Part shown: one piece after another, positions 55,651 through 64,000 of the stretch | Layout: each line of letters starts with the position of its first letter | How positions within the stretch are numbered: the stretch's first letter is position 1 | NCBI GenBank assembly: GCA_946965045.2 | Contig: OX337236.1 | Coordinates: 1,674,001-1,738,000, forward strand | Length of the DNA stretch: 64,000 bases | Direction of reading: 5' to 3' | Source of the DNA: Epithemia pelagica | Taxonomy: Eukaryota; Bacillariophyta; Bacillariophyceae; Surirellales; Surirellaceae | The notes under the pieces: generated by a model | Told to the model about the DNA's origin: nothing | Database searches by the model: none | The model's input: only the letters and a program-made list of their open reading frames with translations | Position numbers and translations under genes: made by a program

Positions 55651-56418
55651 GCCCAAAGGCGCACAAAAAACAAGAGTTGATCTGTTGAAAATTAGTTCCA
55701 TCAACCATGAATTGATGACTTTGCTAGAGTATGCCTACGAAGCTTAACTCCGTGTAAGCGCTATCGCTAAATCCGCGCCGGAATCTGCCTTGCGTGTTTG
55801 AGTTGACGGATGCTACTTGTAACGAAAAGTCTATTGCAGGTTGTCCTACTCATGTGTTACATGAAAATAGTCTTAGATGATGTCTGCCTTTGAAATGCTC
55901 ACGGCTTTTCGAATGTCGATAGAGGAGGAAATCTACTAGAGGAGTAGCTCTAGAGCTCTACGTTTCATATATGGATAGCCCGTAGGTGTACCTTAGAAAG
56001 GAACTCTTCCCATCGCGCTTTCTCATGTCCCAGGAAGGTCCCGTCCAAGTTTTCTCAAGAACGAAAAAGGACCTGTGGAATTCTCTTCTGAGTAAGTACA
56101 CTTTATCGGTAATCGGTACTGAACTTTTTATACTGGGAAAATATGGCACGACTCCGGTCTGGTACGACTGGGTTTCCGATTTCCGATTTCCCATGACAAT
56201 TACCCCCTGGCGAATGAGGTTCTGAGATTGTAGTTTCTGTGTTAATTACGCCCTATAAGCCATCCCCGCTAGGGGGTACCATGACGATTGATATTGTTTG
56301 ACGATGACTTGTGGTACTGTTCATTTTTTGTAAACGATGACCGTTGTTGTTGGTTGGGACTAAGGACTTTTTGTTTTCTCCTCCCCGCCTTTCACAATAA
56401 TATCCACAGAAATTGACC
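55651..56418. other. Intergenic region
   Basis: About 770 bp between the small ubiquitin-like gene and the spondin-domain gene. I see no gene or repeat of note here. Confidence 0.4.
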
Positions 56419-57806
56419 ATGATGGAAAGGGCGAAGTTGGTTTCCTTTTTCTGCCTTTTGGCTACTGCCACACTCAACTATGTCTCCGCCGACATTGTTG
56501 TTGAGAATGACTTGATTAATCCGGAGGAGATATTTGATTTCATTGTGTTGCAGGACTCCAAACACTGGTGGCTCTCTCCGAATACAACACAGTATTTTTG
56601 CATCATGCGAGGGCTGTGGAACCCCAGAAATCATCCAAAGAAGTTTCCTGGGATGGCAAGGATGTCCAATCCAATAGTCTATTCGAGCACGAAACAATGG
56701 CTTCCCTGGTTGATCAACCGTGCCACGACATGGGGGGTCGAAAAGATCGCTGAGGTACGCAACTTAGTTTGGTCTATCCGTTTTCGTCTTGTTTTCCAGT
56801 GATCGCACTCTAGTTTAACATCTCTTTGCACACCGCTAGACTGGATTCACAGATACGTTCAAGGTTGAAGCGGAATCAGCTGGTCGCATGGTCAATGACC
56901 TTCAGGAAGGAAAGGGTTTCTTTATCGATCAAGAGGATCCAGAAAAGAACTACGCCTATTTGCCTGGAGTCAAGGTGACCCCAGATTATCCTTTTCTGAG
57001 TGGACTAGCTTCCATGATGCCAACTCCCGATTGGTTTACTGGATTTTATCTGCTCGACACAATTGACGAGTACGATCGAACGTACTGGCATCGTATCTTG
57101 ATCCATACATACCCATGGGACGCTGGCACCGATGCAGGCGACACATACATGAGTGTAGACCAAGATATGGACCCGCCTGCTAGTGTGCATCGTATCACCC
57201 CTCGTAATGCGCCGAACGGAATCTTTATGTCTCCGGATGGCCGTTCAGTCCGGCCGGTAGCTGAATGGGATTGTGTCCTGCACGTATGTGATGAAGATCA
57301 AGATGATTGCGCACCAGGTAAGGTGGCCTATCAGTTGTGAGAGGTCATTCATGTCTTCGTATTCTCACATTTGAAAAAACGACCGCGTCTTTCTAGATAA
57401 CTGGCCACCTGAAAATGGATGCGACATGCTGAAGTATCCCGGTTGTGAAAGCGAGTGTGATCCCGAGTTTGACGAGGTCTGTGAAGAATGTAAGCCGAAA
57501 CCTAAGGCCGTCAAGCTTGGAGAGAGCAACGCAGATAGCGAGGAAAACCGACGAGTCTTCTACAGGAGTTGTTGTCAATCCAACCACGAACCACTTCGGG
57601 GATACACTTGCACACCATCGTATAGTCACGGACGTGGAGAGGATGGCGAAGGTGGAGGCGGCAGTGACAGCGAAGATAAGAAGTGCAGCTTTTGGCGTCC
57701 AATCAAGTGCTTCAGAGAAAAGAAAAGTGCTGCTGCCGACCACAACACTTCCGTCTATGCCACTTTTGCCTTGTTGGGAATCAGCCTTCTAGCTTCGGTG
57801 CTCTAG
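56419..57806 (+). CDS. Secreted or GPI-anchored spondin-domain protein
   Basis: Three exons (56419-56754, 56840-57317, 57397-57806) joined in consistent phases (0, then 1) give 407 residues. A signal peptide (AKLVSFFCLLATATLNYVSA) starts the protein. The spondin domain is clear from MPTPDWFTGFYLLDTIDEY, IHTYPWDAGTDAGDTY and PASVHRITPRNAPNGIF, which parallel the PSPDWFVG and YPYDAGTDSG blocks of spondin. After it come Cys-rich acidic segments (CVLHVCDEDQDDC, CESECDPEFDEVCEEC). The last 20 residues (TSVYATFALLGISLLASVL) are hydrophobic after a small-residue stretch, as in a GPI-anchor signal. It probably sits on the cell surface. Animal spondins act in matrix adhesion; a similar role here is inference. 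It may relate to frustule-associated matrix, which is speculation. Confidence 0.75.
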
Positions 57807-58203
57807 AGAGATCTGTGTGACTTTTCAATGAAGAAACATTGTTGAATAGATCTAAATTGATGAAACTGCGTTGTAAACCTCTATGGCCAGTGGTTTACTC
57901 TAACATAACCTACTCCTAGGTGTAGTTAGAAGTAGGAGTAGTACAGGTAGGTATGGTGACCTGGGTAGTTGAGCTAGCGAAAGCGATACTCCCCAGAGCG
58001 TCTGAAATGTGTCGTGAATTGGGTTAGGTGATGATCGATGATGACAGATGACCTAAAGTGACGCATAATATTTTCGCGAACGACTGATTGCTGATTTGCA
58101 CGCATCGATGCAGGTCAAACACATCATCGGCAGATGATTATCTTGTCAAACAAAAACGATCATATCAGAGGGCAAAGAAGTGCTGGACATAAACCTAGCG
58201 TGC
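57807..58203. other. Short intergenic spacer
   Basis: It separates the spondin and DUF2993 genes, both on the plus strand. CTACTCCTAGG and related AGTAGGAG-type words repeat near 57910-57945. No gene is seen. Confidence 0.4.
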
Positions 58204-59187
58204 ATGATATTTCGAATTGGTCTTCTCTCGCTTCCCCTTGTTCTGGGGAAGTTACTGTGTCATCACTTCGCGTTCGCTTTTCCTGTTGGGAGGAAAGATT
58301 CGGTTACACCGTCTCGTGATCATCCGGGAAGAATAAAGTTCCATCCGCGGTGTGTCCATCAGGAGCGAGGTATACCGTTGCGGGTGTCATCTGGCTTTGG
58401 TTCTGGTGGTTTGTCTGGTAATTTTATATCGCAGCTTGCGGTTTTCGCGATCCAAGTGTGCTTGAAGGACTACACAGATGTTTCGTGTGATGTGTCGTCG
58501 CTGCCTCAAGATCTGTTTCGAGGAAAGATAGGATCCGTGACCGTGAAAGGGAAAGGGTGGAGAAGCTCGCGAGGATTGACGTGCAAGGCAATAGAAGCAA
58601 GTGTGGATTCATGTCAGCTTGACATTGCGCGCGTTCTTTCTGATCAGATACTTGTTCTCACATCCCCTGCTGAAGGAAAGGCTATGATTGCGCTTACGGC
58701 GCAAGATTTTGGTAATTTTATTACCCACCCACGGATTGAACGAGCAAAGCTGCAAGTCAGCAGTTCTGCTGGATTGTCTTCATCAACCATTGAGTTTTCT
58801 AGGGAAAACGTCCTTGTAGACCCAACAACAGGAACGGTGACGTTTTATGCGACATGCGCTGGGGTGTCCTGTGTATGCTCGCTCAAACGCCCATCAGCTC
58901 AACAAACAGAGGGGAGAGACGACAAAGGACCAAGGGCAAAGGCACTTGTGGAGGTGCGCACACTACAAGGGCACAAGGACGATCAATCAACAGAAATGGC
59001 AAGGAGACTGTCAAGAGTCCTGACAGACTTTTTCAACAATATTGTATTTGAGCTGTACGACGGCCTTTTCTTGTCATTCCGCGACATGATGGTTACCGAT
59101 AAGGGAAAGTCACCTAGTGTGTTGCTTGCACTGAATATTCGAGTTGAGAAGTTTCCTTCACCAGCCGTTCTCCCCAACAGTTTTTGA
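58204..59187 (+). CDS. DUF2993/LmeA-like lipid-binding protein, probably plastid-targeted
   Basis: A 327-residue intronless protein from ATG 58204 (an extension to 58180 would use GTG). A signal peptide (MIFRIGLLSLPLVLGKLLC) is followed by HHFAFAFPVGRKDS; the FAFA-FP context is the diatom plastid cleavage pattern with Phe at +1. The mature part has the DUF2993 plan: a short N-terminal helix, SLPQDLFRGKIGSVTVKGKG, a long beta-strand series (LTCKAIEASVDSCQLDIARVL) and MIALTAQDFGNFITHP with the LTEdDl-type box. Bacterial LmeA members bind phosphoinositides and act in envelope assembly; cyanobacterial and plastid forms are uncharacterised. Thus lipid binding in the plastid is a fair but untested guess. 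A 30-residue insertion (KRPSAQQTEGRDDKGPRAK) lies in the second half. Confidence 0.6.
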   Translation: MIFRIGLLSLPLVLGKLLCHHFAFAFPVGRKDSVTPSRDHPGRIKFHPRCVHQERGIPLRVSSGFGSGGLSGNFISQLAVFAIQVCLKDYTDVSCDVSSLPQDLFRGKIGSVTVKGKGWRSSRGLTCKAIEASVDSCQLDIARVLSDQILVLTSPAEGKAMIALTAQDFGNFITHPRIERAKLQVSSSAGLSSSTIEFSRENVLVDPTTGTVTFYATCAGVSCVCSLKRPSAQQTEGRDDKGPRAKALVEVRTLQGHKDDQSTEMARRLSRVLTDFFNNIVFELYDGLFLSFRDMMVTDKGKSPSVLLALNIRVEKFPSPAVLPNSF

Positions 59188-60654
59188 TGATAACACAGAA
59201 TATGAAGAAAACCTGAGGAAGCCGTGCTTTGTACATAGGAGTAACCATAATTGCTGTCCTTTTTGTTCAGTTCCCCCTATACCATGCACGCCACGAACTT
59301 TCTGGGACATACCATCGTCGAGTTTAGAGGGTCGAAAAATTGGTCAAGGCGAGGAATAATCAAAGAAAAGTTACTTTGAGTTTTGGATCACAGGACTAGA
59401 CTAGAGAAGTAGGAGTATTTCACGGGGTCGATACACATCCTGAAAGGTATGCAACCCGCACTGTTATAGTTGCATTTAGGAGAGATACCTAAATAGTAGT
59501 GTACACATATCTTGGGATGATACTCCTAGAGGCGAATCGTCGATAGGAAGCGCTGCGTCAATCAACAAGCCGACCGAGGTCGCGTTCAAAGAACTGTGCG
59601 TTTCCAACTGCTGCGTCTGTCACCAACAAAAGGTAAAGACAGTCATCATCTCTGGACTTCGTTAACTCTTCTGGTGTAGGAAACGTTGATTACGGGGGAA
59701 TCGGTGCGTAGAATATGCTCTAAATGAGACACTCAGCAAATGCAATGCAACATTTAATATCCACTCGCTCAAAAAATTGTCGTCAAAGAATCTGCGATTC
59801 TAACTTGCAAGTGCCATTCTCATATTCAACATTCACTTTTGCATATTACCGGCTTCATTAAGTCGGTACCAAGAAATTCACCTGCTTCATAAAGCCTGTT
59901 CCAAGAAAATCGATGTCAAACGACTGTTCTGTGGAGACATGATTATTTTTTCAAATTGAATGCCACAAATCGTCATCTTTGTCGTCTGGTTACCATGCCC
60001 TCCATACCCTCAAACAGTTGGTTCATGTAGGCTTCCCCTGTCCCGACAAGAAAAACTGTCTTGATTGGACGCCCGCTGGGCTTGATAGTGCATGATACGA
60101 ATTACCAGTGCTCGTTGTTTCTACCTTCCCCGAATGATCCCCTTCAGCTTCCCTTCAGCAATGTTAGCAGCGTCTTCGTCAGAAACAATGCACCAGTTTT
60201 CAAACCCGAGATCAGTTGCAATTTCTTCACGTGGTACAACTTATTACTCGATCTTCGCCTTGGTTGCGTTCATTTTCCACATCGCTGAGAAGCATGCCAA
60301 ATTCTGACCTTGCCGCAACCGGTGGTCCGTCTATCTGTATTTCTGTATTGTTCGCTAATCAGATTGTTCTCCTCCATGAACTTTTCTTCGTTGTCATGAT
60401 CGTCTGGATGAAATCATACAATAGAGTCGACTGATGCGGTGAGATCTAGTCTACGCACGGACGGACGGTGTGTCTTTTGCGTTTGATCTTGTTGGTTGCG
60501 GCTGCTTGCGAAATCTCCGTCTGCCCGTCGAAAGTACCCATACATGGTTTGACCTCCGGGTTCCGGGTGGTATTGTGCTCAGGATGTCTGTCCGTCTGTC
60601 GTTTTCTGAACTTGACTCCAAACGTTGAAAGCTCGTCACTCGTCACCATTCACC
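59188..60654. other. Intergenic region of 1.5 kb
   Basis: Short ORFs near 60061-60434 lack recognisable content. The minus strand of 59990-60310 has broken coding-like stretches in changing frames, which could be a decayed gene, but the signal is too weak to annotate. The right end holds the promoter of the RlmN-type gene. Confidence 0.4.
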
Positions 60655-62418
60655 ATGGGCGGCTCGGACGGTCCTGCGAACTCCCCCAGCAGCAAGGGGC
60701 ATCGTCATTCCGGTAGCCGACGCCGACGCAAAGCTCCGAGTCCAAATTCTATTCTTGATCAGAAAGCTCTTCTGATCGCGCTTGAAGATCGAGGAATTCC
60801 TGTCAAGCCTCTTCATCTTGCCGGACTGTATCAATCACTTCATCGCCAACACTATCCTGACCTGAAGACCTTTGTGGAAAACTACGAACTTCACGAACGA
60901 AAAGTTGATATCCAATCTGTGAGACCTCTGAAAAATGCGGTTTCGAACCGGAAGAATCGCAACAAAATCCAACTTCCGAAACCTTTGTTGGACTTTTTGA
61001 GAGACCCAGACAACGGCTTTGTGACGGTAACAAGTAAGATCGCAGTACAAAAAACATCGGGAGATGGAATGACAACTAAACTTGCCATTGAGCTTCACGA
61101 TGGTCAGCTTGTTGAATCTGTCTTGATGCGTTATCTAAGTCACGAAGGAAGTCGTGCTTCTCTTTGTGTTTCCAGTCAGTGCGGATGCGCCATGGGATGC
61201 ACCTTTTGTGCAACTGGAACCATGGGACTTTCCGGAAATCTGACATCGGGAGAAATTTTGGAGCAGATGGTCCATGCCGATCGCATATTGGCTCAAGAGT
61301 GGGAAGAACGATGGAAAGAGAATTCTCATGTACACAACACGGGCAGCAGCGATGATGTTGCTAATGTTAAACTCGATCTGGTTCGGAACGTTGTGTTCAT
61401 GGGTATGGGAGAACCCCTTGATAAGTAAGTGAAGATGATCGAAATTGGTCCCTTCGATATTAATTTTTATGTCTTAACGTTGTCTTTGCGGTTCAGCTAC
61501 GGAAATGTGGTTGAGGCTTGTCGTGCGTTGATTGACCGAAAACGGTGGAACTTGGCTCATGGAAGAGTTACAGTGTCCACTGTTGGGTTGGTGTCGCAGA
61601 TTCGTAAATTGACAAGGGAGTTACCCGAGGTTAGTTTGGCGTTATCTTTGCATGCACCGAATCAACCAATGCGCACAAGTATTGTCCCAACTGCGACACG
61701 TTACCCAATTGAGTCGTTGATCGAGGCACTGGATGAACACATGATGGCATACCTTCAAAAACGAAAACAACGAGCTTTAGAAGCTGCTACAGCGTCGGGG
61801 AAAACTTTTGATTACACAGCCGAAGAACGTATGAAAGAAAGTTCCCGCCGACGGGCAATGATTGAATATGTCATGTTGGAGGGAGAGACGTCATCCTTCG
61901 AATGCGCGCATCAGCTTGGTAAACTCTGCGAGAATCGTCATTTGGTGGTGAACCTAATTCCATACAACAAAACGAATGTAAAAGACAAACTCGCATGCCC
62001 CTCCTGGGAACACATGAAGGAATTTCAGAACATTGTTTCCTCGTATGGTACCTTTTGCACCATTCGGAGAACCATGGGAGCCGACATTGACAGTGCCTGT
62101 GGACAGTTGATAACCGCTGGGCAAAGCTCCTCGTCACCTACCACGAGCTCGGAGCAAGTGGCAAATCCTGTTCATGATATTGAGGACGCGGCGTCACCCA
62201 CCAAATCCCAATCTCGTTCCTCCAGTCGCCCCTTGTCCGCCAGATCCCTCCTCCACAAAGCCGTTGGAAACGATTCAGAAGCTGGGAATAGCAATGAGGG
62301 AAAACATGAAGGGAATCTGGAGAACTGGATAGTTCCTTTGTCCCTCGCCACGTCAATTTCGGCTACGTGTTTCGCTCTTGCAACTGTAGTCTTCCTGAAG
62401 CAATCGCCCCGTCGATAA
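60655..62418 (+). CDS. RlmN-type radical-SAM rRNA/tRNA adenine-C2 methyltransferase with C-terminal membrane segment
   Basis: Two exons (60655-61424 and 61497-62418) joined inside a codon give 563 residues. The radical-SAM cluster CAMGCTFCATG sits in QCGCAMGCTFCATGTMGLSG, as in RlmN. The splice junction restores MGMGEPLDNYGNVV. TVSTVGLVSQIRKL and LSLHAPNQPMRTSIVP follow, then LNLIPYN-like VVNLIPYNKTN and CTIRRTMGADIDSACGQL with its catalytic second Cys. Family enzymes methylate C2 of an adenine in 23S rRNA and some tRNAs. The N-terminus is Gly/Ser-rich and does not look like an organelle presequence. Two things are unusual: an insertion of about 30 residues before RRAMIEYVMLEGE, and a C-terminal extension of 110 residues ending in a hydrophobic helix, IVPLSLATSISATCFALATV, then KQSPRR. 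This looks like a tail anchor. Confidence 0.85.
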
Positions 62419-62631
62419 TACGATTGAGGATATATTTGGCCATCCACATTTGGTAACAAGACAACAGTTTCTTGGTGTTATATTATTATTAGTAAGGTTT
62501 AGTAATGATGCGAATACATTGTTTCGTCGGGTCCATCCCCTGGACCGAGTAATCCATATGTTTATGATTTAGTCAGTGGTTTTTGTGCACTTTGTCTCGT
62601 GGCCGGTCTTGAATGACTGTGACGGAGAGGT

Positions 62632-63473
62632 CTAGCTAAAGAATCTACAGTCCGTTGTCGAACTCGTCGAAAAGAGTTTTCGTCGTTTGGAATTGCGTAC
62701 CGGACTGATCTGAGGATAGTTCGATTGCCCCTGGATGTTGGTGGAGGCATTGGAAAACTGGTGACAGTGCCCACGTGAAACATTCAAATGCGATTCGGCA
62801 TTGCTTTGCATAAGAGGCCCTCCAGGTCTCCAAGGGGCTGTCACACTGTGGCGCAGACGAATGGGAGAATGGTCCAGACGTCGTTTGGTTTGAAAGGAGC
62901 ATGGAGAAGGGCCCAAAGCAATGGCAGGAGTGATGGATGCTGTCGAACACGGGGTTTCCGTTGACCGTTTGTGGATTGGTGATGTTGCCACCGCTCTTCT
63001 ACTAGCGACAAGAGCAGACCGTTGTTTTTGAAGTTTCCAGACATGGCGACGTTGCAATAGTTTTCTGTGGATGACTGGAGGAAGCGAAAAAAAGAAGATT
63101 AGAAACTCAGGTTTTTAACGCAATGGAGACGCAGCACAAGAACCGACTTACCCGTATGACCATGTTCAGACTCGGAGAATCTGCGTGAAGCTCCATCATC
63201 AGACTCATCTCTTCCTTCTACAGATTGTTGGTGAATGTCCAAAATTTCGTCCCACATATCGAAATCGCTTCGGTATGTGGTGGTATTGACAGAGTCACGG
63301 GCCGCAGCGGGAGCGTAGTTCAGCACCCGATACGCATTGCGTGACTCACTAGGATGCGGCATGTGATCGTTGCAAGCACCATCGTCCTGTGACATGGACG
63401 GTGAAGGAAGTTGTGAAGGTTGTTGACGTTCGCTGGTGGAGGCAGGGCAGTACGTTTCTCGGGTGTCCATCAT
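62632..63473 (-). CDS. Unknown Ser/Arg-rich protein
   Basis: Two exons (63473-63152 and 63074-62632) joined in phase 1 across a 77-nt intron (GTAAGT...CTCCAG) give 254 residues. The start codon is the first ATG of the frame; the frame runs upstream to 63701 without an ATG. No family is recognised. The first half has an acidic motif (SDFDMWDEILDIHQQS) that resembles a short transactivation or docking helix. The second half is basic (HRKLLQRRHVWKLQKQR) and then Ser/Pro/Arg-rich, ending near SKRRKLFS, which could serve as a nuclear signal. It is most likely an intrinsically disordered nuclear protein. It converges with the RlmN-type gene, 213 bp away. Confidence 0.55.
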
Positions 63474-64000
63474 TGTGTTTTCCTTCCTTATCTTCCTCTT
63501 CAGTGGCAAACCGATCAATATGGAGTCCGGGATATGAACAATCCAATAAAAGTATTTGATGTATCTTGGAATGTTTTGACAACAAGAGTCAAACGGTGGA
63601 CCTATCTTGTTGATCGGTTGATTCTGTTTGAATCGCCATTTGCCGTTGTGTCGCTTATTTTGTGACAACGATTTGAGTTTTTCAAAAGTGTAGGTCGACA
63701 ATTCGCGAAGACAAGCGGCCGGTACATTCCTCGCTAGTCTCGTACAGTTTTACTCCATAGAGTCACACATGTTTGGAATCTTGAAATCGGATTTCACTTA
63801 ACGAGCACAGTGACTGAAACATCTTCGGGTGAAACAGTTGAACGCCATTCAAGCGTGCGTCCGCATGGACGGACGGTTGTCTCGCCATATTGAATTTTGG
63901 CGCACCGGTACACTCAAGACTATTGTACACTTGAAAAGGCCCATTGAGCGACGCCAGCGCAGGTCCCCCAAAGTCCCCCGACCTCTGCCTCCGATCTCCG
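63474..64000. other. Promoter side of the last gene and window end
   Basis: About 530 bp with the promoter of the unknown minus-strand gene. No other gene is supported before the window ends. Confidence 0.4.

Noticed and set aside
60061-60434. Possible decayed gene, either strand
   Set aside because: Coding-like stretches change frame repeatedly and match no family I recognise; chance is a sufficient explanation.
1-64000. CRISPR arrays, prokaryotic operons and origins
   Set aside because: No regularly spaced repeats exist, and the spliced genes with organelle presequences show that this is eukaryotic nuclear DNA.

Overview
The window is nuclear DNA of a photosynthetic stramenopile, most likely a pennate diatom. 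Four things support this: genes are dense and tightly packed on both strands; GT-AG introns are short (about 60-100 nt, one of 230 nt); three proteins carry a signal peptide followed by a transit peptide with Phe at the predicted +1 site (the diatom plastid-import signature); and several families (TMEM131-like, spondin-domain, AIM24, BTAF1/Mot1, a GLED-box family) are eukaryotic or typical of diatoms. Species cannot be named from the sequence alone.

Layout. 0-5 kb: a long hAT-transposase-like gene (minus) and an AT-rich spacer. 5-15 kb: a very large TMEM131-like membrane protein, an SLC35F-type transporter and a plastid rubredoxin (RBD1 type). 15-17 kb: a mitochondrial PDK/BCKDK-type kinase. 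17-25.5 kb is the accessory part. It holds a broken multi-lesion gene of a repetitive-looking zinc-cysteine family, interrupted by a 24-G tract, convergent with an unknown 478-residue ORF 3 bp away. Next comes a 1.3-kb non-autonomous element with 86-bp, 85/86-identical terminal inverted repeats. 26-36 kb: a TPR protein, PARN deadenylase, an ER-type membrane protein with a SAP-like motif, and a DHX35-type DEAH helicase. 36-43.6 kb: a five-exon BTAF1/Mot1 ATPase with a 15-nt micro-exon inside helicase motif I, divergent by only 37 bp from an AIM24-family gene. 43.8-46 kb: two divergent members of one apparently diatom-restricted family. 46-50 kb: a 2H phosphoesterase and a probable plastid DUF3754 membrane protein. 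50-52.4 kb: gene-poor, with one MITE-like element. 52.4-59.2 kb: cyclin H, an AsaB/CmcJ-like oxygenase, a tiny ubiquitin-like protein, a GPI-type spondin protein and a plastid-type DUF2993 protein. 60.6-63.5 kb: an RlmN-type radical-SAM methyltransferase with an added C-terminal membrane segment, and an unknown two-exon gene.

How the genes relate. Most are unrelated housekeeping genes that share promoters or 3' ends. Transcription and RNA functions are well represented: Mot1 and cyclin H/TFIIH act at Pol II promoters, and PARN, DHX35 and RlmN act on RNA. Three products (RBD1, the DUF3754 protein and the DUF2993 protein) look plastid-targeted, and two (the kinase and AIM24) look mitochondrial. 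Splice models were built by hand; for BTAF1, AIM24, cyclin H, spondin, RlmN and PARN the joined exons keep one open frame and restore family motifs at the junctions.
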